From positions 2,934,001 to 2,998,000 of the forward strand of contig NZ_CP074436.1 in NCBI RefSeq assembly GCF_016858305.2: a DNA stretch of 64,000 bases, written 5' to 3'. The notes beneath the pieces were generated by a model. That model saw only the letters and a list, made by a program, of their open reading frames with translations. It was not told where the DNA came from and searched no databases. Shown piece after piece: positions 17,087 through 25,526 of this stretch. Within the stretch, counting starts at the first letter, position 1. Each line of letters begins with the position of its first letter. Position numbers and translations under genes: made by a program. The stretch is from Polaribacter sp. Q13 (GTDB taxonomy: Bacteria; Bacteroidota; Bacteroidia; Flavobacteriales; Flavobacteriaceae).

Positions 17087-17117
17087 CTAAAGAGTATATA
17101 ACCAATCAAATTTTAAG

Positions 17118-17264
17118 ATGATGAATACATTTAAAAAACAATACGAAATTGCAAAAAACAATTCTATAGAGTTTATGAAAAACGGACAAATTAGTGCGTA
17201 TTTAAACGCTCTTTTAGAAATGAATAAATATAAAAGATTAATGGTTGCTGTTGTAGCAAATTAA
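17118..17264 (+). CDS. Small protein of 48 residues behind a sigma-54-type promoter
   Basis: An ATG-ATG pair opens a frame encoding MMNTFKKQYEIAKNN and so on to ...RLMVAVVAN. The protein is basic and mostly helical (FMKNGQISAYLNALLEMNKY), without a signal peptide or a clear membrane helix. TTTTAAGATG gives a weak ribosome binding site. Support comes from the well-spaced promoter 32 bases upstream, a codon pattern like its neighbours and isolation between two genes transcribed leftwards. The family is not recognised; a stress or nitrogen-related role would be guesswork. Confidence 0.55.
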   Translation: MMNTFKKQYEIAKNNSIEFMKNGQISAYLNALLEMNKYKRLMVAVVAN

Positions 17265-17274
17265 AGTTAGTTTG

Positions 17275-17413
17275 CAGTCGTCAGTCGTCAGTCGTCAGTA
17301 AGCAGTAAAAAAACAGTAATCAGTCTCAGTTTGCAGTAATATTAGAACTGCAAACCGCTACTGAATCATATTTTCACAAACTTGAATACTGCAACTGTAA
17401 ACTGAATACTAAA
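17275..17413. repeat. CAGT-rich repeat with tandem TCAGTCG heptamers
   Basis: Three tandem copies of TCAGTCG are followed by scattered CAGTAA, CAGTTTGCAG and ACTGAATACT words. The block ends two bases before the serS stop. Its right part (ACTGTAAACTGAATACTAA) is nearly repeated at 63005-63024, beside another leftward gene end. Confidence 0.6.
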
Positions 17414-17414
17414 T

Positions 17415-18689
17415 TTAATCTATAATATCGAACCCACAATAAGGTACCAAAGCATCTGGTATTTTAATTCCGTCTGCTGTTTGATAGTTTTCTAAAATTC
17501 CGGCTAAAACACGAGGTAAAGCCAAAGAACTACCATTTAAGGTGTGTGCCAATTCGCTTTTACCTTCTTTGTTTTTAAAACGAAGTTTTAATCTATTTGC
17601 CTGAAATGCTTCGAAGTTAGATGCAGAACTAATTTCTAACCAACGGTCTTGCGCTGTAGAAAATACTTCAAAATCGAATGTTAAAGCAGACGTAAAACCA
17701 GTATCTCCACCACACAAACGTAATATTCTATAAGGTAATTTTAAATCTCTTAAAATATCTTTAATATGTTCTACCATGCCGTTTAAAGCTTGGTAAGAAT
17801 TGTCAGGATGCTCAATACGTACAATCTCCACTTTATCAAATTGATGCAATCTGTTTAAACCTCTAACATGTGCACCATAACTACCTGCTTCACGTCTAAA
17901 ACAAGGTGTATATCCAGTAACTTTTATTGGAAATTCTGATTCTTGCATTAAATTACCACGAAACATATTTGTAATAGGAATTTCTGCAGTAGGAATTAAA
18001 TACAAATCATCTACTGTAGAATGATACATTTGCCCATCTTTATCTGGCAATTGACCCGTTGCCGTTGCAGATTCTGTATTTACCAAATGAGGTACTTGCA
18101 CTTCTGTATAACCTGCTTTGGTATTTTTATCTAAAAAATAGTTGATTAAAGCACGTTGTAATCTTGCTCCTTTTCCTTTATAAACCGGAAAACCAGCACC
18201 TGTAATTTTATTTCCTAATTCAAAATCTATAATATCATATTTCTTAGCCAATTCCCAATGAGGTAAAGCATTTTCCCCTAAATCAGGAATTGTTCCTTCA
18301 CTAAAAATGTTCTCATTATCTTCTTCAGATTTCCCCGCTTTAACAGAAGTATGTGGTATGTTTGGTATCTGATATAATAATGTTTGCAACTCTTCAGCAA
18401 AAGCATTAAAATTTTCGCCAAGTTCCTTAGATTTTTCTTTTAACTGAACTGTTTTTTCCTTTAAAAGATTCGCTTTTTGTACTTCTCCAGACTTAAAAAA
18501 ACCACCAATTTCTTTGGATAATTTATTAGATTCTGCCAAAGTATTATCTAACTCCACTTGCGTAGATCTTCTATTCTCATCCGCAGTTAAAACTTCTTCA
18601 ATAATCTTTTCTGCATTGGCAAAATTACGTTTTGCTAACCCAGCTAAAACAGTTTCTTTGTTGTCTCTAATAAATTGTACTTGTAACAT
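17415..18689 (-). CDS. serS: Seryl-tRNA synthetase
   Basis: The start is set at MLQVQFIRDNKETV, the usual SerRS N terminus, giving 424 residues; the open frame extends eight codons further upstream. The N-terminal tRNA-binding coiled coil (about 30-110, RRSTQVELDNTLAESNKLS) is followed by the class II core: motif 2 FRREAGSYGAHVRGLNRLHQF and motif 3 with the conserved GSSLALPRVLAGILEN. It charges tRNA-Ser and, as substrate for SelA, tRNA-Sec. It is transcribed alone, with the CAGT-rich repeat directly downstream. Confidence 0.97.
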   Translation of the reverse strand: MLQVQFIRDNKETVLAGLAKRNFANAEKIIEEVLTADENRRSTQVELDNTLAESNKLSKEIGGFFKSGEVQKANLLKEKTVQLKEKSKELGENFNAFAEELQTLLYQIPNIPHTSVKAGKSEEDNENIFSEGTIPDLGENALPHWELAKKYDIIDFELGNKITGAGFPVYKGKGARLQRALINYFLDKNTKAGYTEVQVPHLVNTESATATGQLPDKDGQMYHSTVDDLYLIPTAEIPITNMFRGNLMQESEFPIKVTGYTPCFRREAGSYGAHVRGLNRLHQFDKVEIVRIEHPDNSYQALNGMVEHIKDILRDLKLPYRILRLCGGDTGFTSALTFDFEVFSTAQDRWLEISSASNFEAFQANRLKLRFKNKEGKSELAHTLNGSSLALPRVLAGILENYQTADGIKIPDALVPYCGFDIID

Positions 18690-18816
18690 TTTTGTAGAAT
18701 TTTGTAAATGCAAAGATATAATTTGTACAATGGATTTACCATGAAATTAATAATAAATAATTTCATTAAAAAGAGAGGTAGAAAACACAGAAAAAAGAAT
18801 AATTATAATGTTTTTT

Positions 18817-18904
18817 GGGCGTTACCACAAGGGTCAGGCTCTCGCACTCGCTTTTTTTGTAAAAAACAAAAAAGAGCTCAAACAATTGCTCTATCCTTAA
18901 CGCG
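18817..18904. repeat. Dispersed hairpin repeat (GCGTTACCACAAGGGTC family), copy A
   Basis: This 88-bp element runs from GGGCGTTACCACAAGGGTC to TAACGC and contains a TTTTTTGT/ACAAAAAA hairpin. A second copy lies at 40848-40930 with the same ends and a CTTTTTGTG centre. Both copies mark the edge of a repeat cluster that received an IS110 element. Confidence 0.7.
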
Positions 18905-18943
18905 TAGTGAATACTAAAAAAGGAAGTTAATTTAGAGTAACGC

Positions 18944-18976
18944 AGACCTCACAGGTTTTTAAAACTTGTGAGGTCT
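18944..18976. repeat. Near-perfect palindrome, terminator-like
   Basis: AGACCTCACAGGTTTT and AAAACTTGTGAGGTCT pair over 16 bp with one mismatch. No gene ends directly at it. Palindromes of this sequence are familiar dispersed repeats in flavobacteria. Confidence 0.6.
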
Positions 18977-18995
18977 TTAATGTTAAATCCTGATC

Positions 18996-19271
18996 TTGTC
19001 ATTTCTAAAAAAGGAGAAACCGCGTAACAGTGATAACACAAACCTGAGCAGCAACAATTGTCATTTCTACATTAGGACAAATCCCATAACAGTGATAACA
19101 CAATACCAACAAACTTTATGAGATTTCTCAATCGCTAAAAAGCTCATTTCGAAATGACAAACTGTATGGTTATTGAGTAAGTTTTAACTCTATAAAATCA
19201 AAAAACTCTAAAATTTTCACTTCGACTCACATAACAGTGATAACAGAAAACTGAGCCACAATACTTGTCAT
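18996..19271. repeat. Dispersed palindromic repeat cluster, left side of IS110-A
   Basis: Units contain GTCATTTC, GAGAAATC(T/C)CATAACAGTGATAACAC and TTTATGAGATTTCTC, so each unit can fold back on itself. The stretch from about 19095 to 19271 reappears inverted at about 41126-41300, including the non-palindromic interior (TATGGTTATTGAGTAA). The cluster is interrupted at 19271 by the IS110 element and resumes at 20534. Confidence 0.75.
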
Positions 19272-19344
19272 CCTATGTTTGTAAACTCTTAAAGTTTATG
19301 TTAAAATTAATTACATTTAAGATTAATAATAACAGAAAAGTATA

Positions 19345-19486
19345 GGGTAAAGGTTAAGATTATAGTCTGTCATTTGTCATAGAAGACCGTTCGAAATGCT
19401 AATCACTTTACCCTTTTACTACTTAAAACTTGAACAGATCATTAGGCATTAAAGTCTGCATTTAGGATTGATAAGTATTGTAGTAA
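19345..19486 (+). ncRNA. Predicted IS110 bridge RNA, element A copy 1
   Basis: Two stem-loops can be drawn. The first has stem GGGTAAAG (19345-19352)/CTTTACCC (19406-19413) plus GATTA/TAATC. Its loop holds TTGTCAT (19374-19380), identical to the left target flank, and TTCGAAAT (19390-19397), the reverse complement of core plus right target. The second has stem TTACTAC (19416-19422)/GTAGTAA (19480-19486). Its loop holds ACAGATCAT (19434-19442), identical to the element's right end plus core, and TAGGAT (19463-19468), the reverse complement of core plus the element's left end. All four guides end in AT, as the bridge RNA model for IS110 (IS621) requires. Transcript ends are not determined. Confidence 0.78.
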
Positions 19487-19508
19487 CTTTTCTATAAAAC
19501 ATTTTAAT

Positions 19509-20480
19509 ATGAGTAAAATTATAGGAATTGATATTAGTAAACAAACATTTGATGTTTCTTTTTTAAAAAAAGATAAATGGGAACATAAAGTATTTAAGAA
19601 TGTACCAAAAGGCTTTCAAAGTTTTAAAAAGTTAATAGAAAAAAATGATTGGATTGTAATGGAGGCTAGTGGTCCTTATTATGTTCAATTAGCAACTTAT
19701 CTCAACACTTTTAACTTTAATATTTGTGTTTTAAACCCTTTAATTATTAGACGCTATAGTCAAACAAGATTATACAGAGCTAAAACAGATAAAAAAGATG
19801 CAAGAACAATTGCTGAATATGGAGCTCAATATGATTTAAAGAAATGGAGCCCTGATAGTAAGGCAAGTACAGAGATAAAACAACTTTACACAGCGTTAGA
19901 ACTACTTAAAAAACAGATACATCAAACAAAAAGACAATTAGCTTCTTTTGAAGTAACGGGTTTATTAAATAATAGTCTTAAAAAAGAATTAAAACAAGTA
20001 GAATTACTCTTACAAAGACGTATTGATAAGTTTGAAAAACAAATAGAGAAAATTGGTAACCTAGCATATAAAGAAACAATTGCCCGACTAAAAACAATAC
20101 CTGGCGTAGGTATAAAGACAGCCATAATGATGTGTGTAATTACAGATAATTTCACAAAATTTGAATCACATAAACAGTTAATTGCTTTTGTAGGGTTTAG
20201 TCCTAGATTATATCAATCAGGTACAAGTGTTAGAGGGAAAGGGCATATTTGTAAGATGGGAAAATCACAAATTAGAAAATTATTATACCTATGTTCATGG
20301 TCAGCAAAAAGAGTTAATAAAGCTTGTATAGAAATGTATCAAAGATTAGAATCAAAAGGAAAACCCGAAAGAGTAATTAAAATTGCACTCGCTAATAAAC
20401 TAATAAAACAAATTTTCTCTATTGCTAAAAACAAACAGAATTATCATGAAAATTTCAAGAATTTATATGTTATAAATTAG
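19509..20480 (+). CDS. IS110-family transposase (recombinase), element A copy 1
   Basis: This 323-residue protein has the N-terminal RuvC-like DEDD domain (IGIDISKQTFDV; VMEASGPY; KTDKKDARTIAEY), a coiled coil (about 120-185), and the C-terminal Tnp domain with helix-hairpin-helix LKTIPGVGIKTAIMM and the serine segment SGTSVRGKGHI. These enzymes recombine donor and target held together by a bridge RNA. It differs from the copy at 42516 by one residue (His against Asp near residue 313). The ATG is 9 bases past ATAAAACATT, and no strong Shine-Dalgarno is seen, as is common in this phylum. Confidence 0.96.
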   Translation: MSKIIGIDISKQTFDVSFLKKDKWEHKVFKNVPKGFQSFKKLIEKNDWIVMEASGPYYVQLATYLNTFNFNICVLNPLIIRRYSQTRLYRAKTDKKDARTIAEYGAQYDLKKWSPDSKASTEIKQLYTALELLKKQIHQTKRQLASFEVTGLLNNSLKKELKQVELLLQRRIDKFEKQIEKIGNLAYKETIARLKTIPGVGIKTAIMMCVITDNFTKFESHKQLIAFVGFSPRLYQSGTSVRGKGHICKMGKSQIRKLLYLCSWSAKRVNKACIEMYQRLESKGKPERVIKIALANKLIKQIFSIAKNKQNYHENFKNLYVIN

Positions 20481-20533
20481 AAAGAAAAATATTTTAAATT
20501 TTAACAAAATATAGTAGGTTTTTAACACAGATC

Positions 20534-20575
20534 ATTTCGAAGTACTGAGAAATCTCATAACAGTAATAACACAAG
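20534..20575. repeat. Dispersed palindromic repeat, right side of IS110-A copy 1
   Basis: ATTTCGAAGTACTGAGAAATCTCATAACAGTAATAACAC continues the unit broken at 19271; joined to the left flank it restores a standard repeat. Confidence 0.75.
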
Positions 20576-20677
20576 AATTATCTAACTTTATAAAATTTTT
20601 AATTTATAATACTGTAAAGAAATGAATTCTAGTCTTTTAGGGAATTTTAAGGCAGAGCCCCGAGAATTTTTTTTCAA

Positions 20678-23203
20678 CTAAAAATTGACTCTAAAACTTA
20701 AATTTGGCGTAAAAGGCAAAGAATAATTATCTACTCTTCTTACATTATTTTTACGAGTTTTATCTACAAGATAATAAGCATCTATGATGTTTTTTTTATC
20801 TGTAATATTTGTAAAACCAAGACGAATAGTAGATTTTATAGCCTTAGATAAATTAAAATCATAACTACCAGAAAGATCTACTCTAAAGAAATTAGCTAGT
20901 TTTTCTTGATTCGGATTGTCGTAATTAACAATCGTTCTATTTTTACTTTCTATAGTTTCATTTCCTACAACAGGTTTTGTATAAGGTTTACCAGAACGTA
21001 AAACTCCCCCAAATGAAACTTTAAAAACTTTAGAAAAATTATAGTTAAAAGCAGCACTTAAAGAGTGTGTAATATCTAAACTATTAGAAAATGTTGTTGG
21101 GTTAAAAATATCAAATGTATAATCGTTTTTAGAGTATGTGTAACTTAACCAAGTACTAATTTTTTTAGTTTGCTTATTTACTAAAAATTCGACACCTTTT
21201 GCTTCATAATTTCCTATAGAATTTGCAGTCTGATTGTTATAAAAACCTTGATTTTCAGCAGTAATTCCATCTACTTTTTTGTAAAAACCAGTAATATCTA
21301 TATAAAGATTTTCTTTAGCATATTCCACTCCAAAAGAGGCTTGTTTACTTTTTATAATAGGTGTAATATTATCATCAGAAAGTACCCATCTTTGTTTTTC
21401 TATTCCTAAAAAATTATTTTCAAAATCTATTTTCTGAGCTGTACTTTGGTTTTTATATTCGCCTTCTAATTTTAAAGATAAGGCTGTATTTAATTGCTGA
21501 CGAATATTAATTCTAGGTTCTATTATAAGTTTATCAAACTTTTCAAAATAGTTTGCTCTTACCCCAAATCTAGCATACGTATTCTTTTTATGATATTCAA
21601 TTTCAGAATAAAAAGCACTTTTTAACAATACATTTTGTTCTGTGTTAATAAAAGTTGGTGCATTTACAGTTATACTATTTTTAACTTCTATTTGATTAAA
21701 TACCAATCCATTAGTTAAATTTAAAATATCAGAAAACTCATATTTTGTATTCAATTTTATTGCTGTTTCTAATACATTATTAAATTGTATTTGATATTGA
21801 TCTGCATCTCTATTATAATCTGAAGAATTTATTTTATAATCTGAAAAGAAAATAGATAAATTAGTAGAAAACTTTGCATCCCAATTTGCATCCCAACTAA
21901 TTTTTGTTCCTAAATTTTCTTGTTTTAAAACACTATTTTCTTCTATTGTAGTGTTATTTGAAGTGTATTGTTCTTTATAATCTAAATTGTTTTTTATGTG
22001 AATAAAATTAGTTCTAATGGCATGATTGTAACTAATATCATATAAAATTTTAAAAGAATAATCGTAAAAATAAAAGTCTGAATCTGTGTTATTTACAGTA
22101 TTATTTGTGGTAGAATTACCTTGAAAACTTCTAGTAAAATAATTCTTGTAAGTTGGTGTGTTAATAACATCCGTAATAGATCTTCTGGCAGAAACATGAA
22201 GTTCTAAATTTTCTTTTATGGGCACTTGTAAAAAAGCATCTGCGCTAAGTAAATTAAAACCACCACCTCCAGAAAATTTATTGGTAATTTCATTAGAAGC
22301 TTCCATATTTATGGTAGATGAAACTCCGTCTGAAAATGCACTACTGGTTCCGTTTTTAATAACAGCTACCTTTTTTGTTAAATACGGATTATAAGCAGAA
22401 ATAAGTCCAAAAAAATGACCTGAATGATACATTTTAATTCCGTCCCAAAGCATTAAATTTTGGTCATTTGTACCTCCTCTAACATTAATGTTAGAAATAC
22501 TTTCGTTGATACTTTCTACACCTGGTAAAATTTTAATTGTTTTTAAAATATCGGGTTCTATTAAGCCAGGTAAAATTCCGAATTTTTCTGTGTCTAAAAC
22601 AGTACTTCCATCTGCATTTTTATGCAAACCAGCAGTTAAAAACTTAGGCATTGTAATTTCTGATAATTCTTCTGTTTCTTCTTCTAAATATATTTTTTTA
22701 CAACTGGTGGCAAACAATTCTTTTGCAGTAATAGTTTTTGTTTTAAAACTGATAAAAGAAATAGTTAAAGTGGCATTTACGGGTACATTTTTTAAATAAA
22801 AAACACCTTTATTATTTGTGGTTGTACCTAATTTATAACCTTTTACTTTTACAGAAGTTAAAAATAAAGGTTCTAAGGTATTAGATTTTAAAATGGTTCC
22901 GCAAACAGAAATATACTTGTTTAAAAAAGAAACAGTTACATACCTATTATCTAAAGTTTTAAATTGTAAAAAAGTTTCTTTATTTAAAAAAACGAGTAAA
23001 TTTTCTATAGAAATTCCTTTTTTTGGATGCTGAATAAAAATATCTTTTATATCATTATCAGAATAAGAAAATTTTATATCATAACTTTTTTCAAGTTTTA
23101 ATAATAACGAAGAAAGTGCTATTTTATCAGAAGAATTCTGTGTAAAAACAACACTTGTTATCAATAAAAAACAACATAAAACAAGCCGTACTTTATTTAT
23201 CAT
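20678..23203 (-). CDS. TonB-dependent receptor with N-terminal STN domain (FecA-like)
   Basis: The start is set at MINKVRLVLCCFLLITSVVF, a signal peptide; the open frame begins 10 codons earlier. The 841 residues contain an STN/secretin-like domain (about 30-100, LLLKLEKSYDIKFSY), a carboxypeptidase-like beta domain (VCGTILKSNTLEPLFLTSVKVKG), the plug (GGTNDQNLMLWDGIKMYHSGHFFGLISAYNP) and a long barrel ending in Phe (LSFRVNF). The STN domain signals to the FecR-type protein encoded just upstream, whose stop overlaps this start by 11 bases. The substrate is not readable; siderophores or glycans are typical. Confidence 0.92.
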   Translation of the reverse strand: MINKVRLVLCCFLLITSVVFTQNSSDKIALSSLLLKLEKSYDIKFSYSDNDIKDIFIQHPKKGISIENLLVFLNKETFLQFKTLDNRYVTVSFLNKYISVCGTILKSNTLEPLFLTSVKVKGYKLGTTTNNKGVFYLKNVPVNATLTISFISFKTKTITAKELFATSCKKIYLEEETEELSEITMPKFLTAGLHKNADGSTVLDTEKFGILPGLIEPDILKTIKILPGVESINESISNINVRGGTNDQNLMLWDGIKMYHSGHFFGLISAYNPYLTKKVAVIKNGTSSAFSDGVSSTINMEASNEITNKFSGGGGFNLLSADAFLQVPIKENLELHVSARRSITDVINTPTYKNYFTRSFQGNSTTNNTVNNTDSDFYFYDYSFKILYDISYNHAIRTNFIHIKNNLDYKEQYTSNNTTIEENSVLKQENLGTKISWDANWDAKFSTNLSIFFSDYKINSSDYNRDADQYQIQFNNVLETAIKLNTKYEFSDILNLTNGLVFNQIEVKNSITVNAPTFINTEQNVLLKSAFYSEIEYHKKNTYARFGVRANYFEKFDKLIIEPRINIRQQLNTALSLKLEGEYKNQSTAQKIDFENNFLGIEKQRWVLSDDNITPIIKSKQASFGVEYAKENLYIDITGFYKKVDGITAENQGFYNNQTANSIGNYEAKGVEFLVNKQTKKISTWLSYTYSKNDYTFDIFNPTTFSNSLDITHSLSAAFNYNFSKVFKVSFGGVLRSGKPYTKPVVGNETIESKNRTIVNYDNPNQEKLANFFRVDLSGSYDFNLSKAIKSTIRLGFTNITDKKNIIDAYYLVDKTRKNNVRRVDNYSLPFTPNLSFRVNF

Positions 23204-24110
23204 GGTTAAAGATAGTAATTTTTTTACCATCAATTTTATAAGATAATTGTAACGGAATTGTAACAGATTTTAATGCAATATTTATATCTGAATGTGTAAA
23301 ACCGCCAGAATATAAAATATCTAAATCAACATTTTTAGTTTCAATAGTATACCCAAACTGATTTTCTATTTCATCTAAAATAAAATGCAAAGCTGTACTT
23401 TTAAAATTAGACTCTTTTTGCAACCAAGATTTCTCGTTAATATCAAAGGTATTTGTAGTATCTATAACTCCATTTACTACTTTAAAAATGCTTCCTTTAG
23501 GTAGTTTAATCAGCGTGTTTTTATAAGTAACACTTACCAAACCTTCATAGGTTTTTACTTCAAAATAATTAACTCTTTCTTTAACGTTAAATTGCGTACC
23601 CAATACTGTAACATCTCCAATTTCGGTATTTACTGTAAATTTTTTTCCTTTTTGTACTTTAAAAAATGCTTCTCCGTTTAAAGTTAAATTTCTGTTTTCT
23701 TGCCAATCTTTATTCGCATAAGAAATTTCTGAATTTGAGTTTAATACTACTTCTGAATTATCTGGTAAATTAAAGTTTTTCGTTTCTGAAAAAGCGGTTT
23801 TAAAGTTTGTATTATTAGTGTTAAAAAGAAGAAAATAAGAAGTTGTTAATAACAAAATAATTGCCGCTGCATATTTGTATAAATTCTTAAAATTAAAAGG
23901 AATAACTTTTCCTTTTTTAGAAGTATTTTTAGTTTTTAATTTTAAATCTGCAAGAGATTTGTTAAGATCTACTTTAGGCGTTTCTATTTGTGATGAATAA
24001 TGCGCAATTTTGTCTAAAGTATTAAAATCTTTCGATTCTTTTAAACGCATTAATTCTTCATCAGAAATTTCTCTGTTTAGCCACTTTAAGATGTCGTTTT
24101 CTTTTTCCAT
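23193..24110 (-). CDS. FecR-family anti-sigma factor
   Basis: This 305-residue protein has a short cytoplasmic N terminus (DILKWLNREISDEELMRLKE), one membrane helix at about 85-100 (YKYAAAIILLLTTSYFLLF), the periplasmic FecR domain (FKVQKGKKFTVNTEIGDVTVLGTQFNV) and a C-terminal DUF4974 domain (FKSTALHFILDEIENQFGY). It holds the ECF sigma factor encoded upstream until the cognate receptor signals. It lies 59 bases from the sigma gene and overlaps the receptor gene. Confidence 0.94.
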   Translation of the reverse strand: MEKENDILKWLNREISDEELMRLKESKDFNTLDKIAHYSSQIETPKVDLNKSLADLKLKTKNTSKKGKVIPFNFKNLYKYAAAIILLLTTSYFLLFNTNNTNFKTAFSETKNFNLPDNSEVVLNSNSEISYANKDWQENRNLTLNGEAFFKVQKGKKFTVNTEIGDVTVLGTQFNVKERVNYFEVKTYEGLVSVTYKNTLIKLPKGSIFKVVNGVIDTTNTFDINEKSWLQKESNFKSTALHFILDEIENQFGYTIETKNVDLDILYSGGFTHSDINIALKSVTIPLQLSYKIDGKKITIFNHDK

Positions 24111-24169
24111 TTCTTCTACTTCTATATATAAAACAACTAATCAGTAGTTTACCCTACCTTAAATCGGTC

Positions 24170-24679
24170 TTAAATTCCGTCTATTTTATTTCTTAATTTT
24201 TTTAATGCTGATGACATTCGTTTTTCTACTGCTTTTTGAGATATTTCTAACAATTCTGCTATTTCTCGGTATTTTTTTCCATCAATTCTATTCATCAAAA
24301 AAACTTCTCGTTCTGCTTCTGTTAAATCTGCAATAGCATTTTGTAGTTTGTCTTTAAATTCTTCTTCTTCTAATAAATAATCTGGACTTTGGTTATTAAC
24401 ATCTAAATAAGGACTGCTTTTTGCATATTCAAAAACCACTTTTTGATGTTTTACTTTATTTAAAAAAAGATTGTTAATAACGGTAAATAAGTAAGATTTT
24501 GCTTTTGTAAAATCTATGTTAGAACAATGTTCCCAAATTTTTATAAAGGCTTCTTGTGCTAAATCTAAAGAGGCGTTTTTATCTCCAGATTTATAGTAGG
24601 CAAAATTACTTGCAGACTGAATATGGGAAGTGTAAAACTCATTAAAATAGATTTCATCACAAAGAGATTTATTACTCAT
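24170..24679 (-). CDS. ECF RNA polymerase sigma factor (FecI-like)
   Basis: This 169-residue sigma-70 family protein has region 2 (LAQEAFIKIWEH; KSYLFTVINNLFLNKVKH) and region 4 (LTEAEREVFLMNRIDGKKYREIAELLEISQKAVEKRMSSALKKL). It belongs to the Bacteroidota sigma-70 subfamily paired with FecR and a TonB receptor. It probably directs transcription of its own receptor operon. It is the first gene of the sigma/anti-sigma/receptor set. Confidence 0.94.
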   Translation of the reverse strand: MSNKSLCDEIYFNEFYTSHIQSASNFAYYKSGDKNASLDLAQEAFIKIWEHCSNIDFTKAKSYLFTVINNLFLNKVKHQKVVFEYAKSSPYLDVNNQSPDYLLEEEEFKDKLQNAIADLTEAEREVFLMNRIDGKKYREIAELLEISQKAVEKRMSSALKKLRNKIDGI

Positions 24680-24800
24680 ATAGAGGTTTTAAAAAAGAAT
24701 ATAAAGTGTAAAAATAAAACAAAGTTATTCTATTAAAAAATACAGTTCGTAAAATCTATTTAAGTTTAAAATTTTAGGTGTAAAAATGAGTAGTAAAAGA

Positions 24801-24911
24801 TTATTTATCTTCCTTTTTTGTCATTTTATAAATCAGGTAACCAAAACCTACCAAAAAATGAAAAATGATTACTGCAGCTACTATGTATAAAGTGGTGTTG
24901 GAGTTATTCAT
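24801..24911 (-). CDS. Small single-pass membrane protein (36 residues)
   Basis: The frame encodes MNNSNTTLYIVAAVIIFHF followed by LVGFGYLIYKMTKKEDK. A short polar N terminus, one hydrophobic helix of about 20 residues and a lysine-rich C terminus suggest an N-out membrane peptide by the positive-inside rule. A similar class of tiny membrane proteins is widespread but rarely annotated. It lies alone between the sigma factor and the pseudouridine synthase. The family is not recognised. Confidence 0.5.
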   Translation of the reverse strand: MNNSNTTLYIVAAVIIFHFLVGFGYLIYKMTKKEDK

Positions 24912-24955
24912 GTTGTAAAATTAGAAATATATATATTATTTTTTTGTGATAAATG

Positions 24956-25525
24956 TTACATTAATTCGTCAACTTCTTTTACGCCAGAAATTTCTAAATT
25001 ACCTAATTCTATTTTGCCAATTCTTACACGAACTAAACGTAAAGTAGGTAAACCTACAGCAGCAGTCATTTTTCTAACTTGTCTAAACTTTCCTTCGGTA
25101 ATAATAATAGAAACCCAACTTGTAGGTCCGTGTCTTTCATCTCTAATTTTCATACTTCTTAACGGAAATTTAGGATCATCAATAATAGAAGCTTTCCCTG
25201 GTTTTGTCATGTATTTTTTACCATTAAAACCAATTTCTACGCCATTTTTTAACTGCTCTATTTCTTTTTCGGTGATCACTCCATCTACTTGTACGTAATA
25301 TTCTTTTTCGTATTTATGACTTCTAATTTCTGCAGATACTTTTCCATCTGTTGTTAATAAAAGTAATCCTTCAGACGGAACATCTAAACGACCAATGGCC
25401 ATAGTTCCTTCTGGAAAATTGTGTAAATCTCCTAATAGTTTTTTCTTCCGCTTTGCGGGATTTACAAACTGAGAAATCATTCCCCAAGGTTTGTGAATTA
25501 TAAAATGACGGTGTTTTTTTATCAA
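24956..25525 (-). CDS. rRNA large-subunit pseudouridine synthase (RluE/RsuA group)
   Basis: This 189-residue protein has the RsuA-type catalytic motif GRLDVPSEGLLLLTTDG (Asp nucleophile), the YEKEYYVQVDG strand and the KFRQVRKMTAAVGLPTLRLVRVRIG C-terminal motif. It lacks an N-terminal S4 domain, as in RluE, which makes one pseudouridine in 23S rRNA. It follows the epimerase gene after a one-base gap and ends the dinD-epimerase run. Confidence 0.88.
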   Translation of the reverse strand: MIKKHRHFIIHKPWGMISQFVNPAKRKKKLLGDLHNFPEGTMAIGRLDVPSEGLLLLTTDGKVSAEIRSHKYEKEYYVQVDGVITEKEIEQLKNGVEIGFNGKKYMTKPGKASIIDDPKFPLRSMKIRDERHGPTSWVSIIITEGKFRQVRKMTAAVGLPTLRLVRVRIGKIELGNLEISGVKEVDELM

Positions 25526-25526
25526 A

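Larger units (their letters stand above)
19272..20533 (+). mobile_element. IS110-family insertion sequence, element A copy 1
   Basis: The boundaries come from comparison with the inverted copy at 42463-43724, also exactly 1262 bp, and from an unoccupied target at 41120-41134. The element begins CCTATGTTTG and ends ACACAGATC, with dinucleotide AT on both sides and no other duplication or terminal inverted repeat, as in IS110 elements. The flanks rejoin to CTTGTC-AT-TTCGAAG, which is the dispersed repeat. A 237-bp 5' non-coding region carries the bridge RNA; the transposase follows. Confidence 0.85.
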
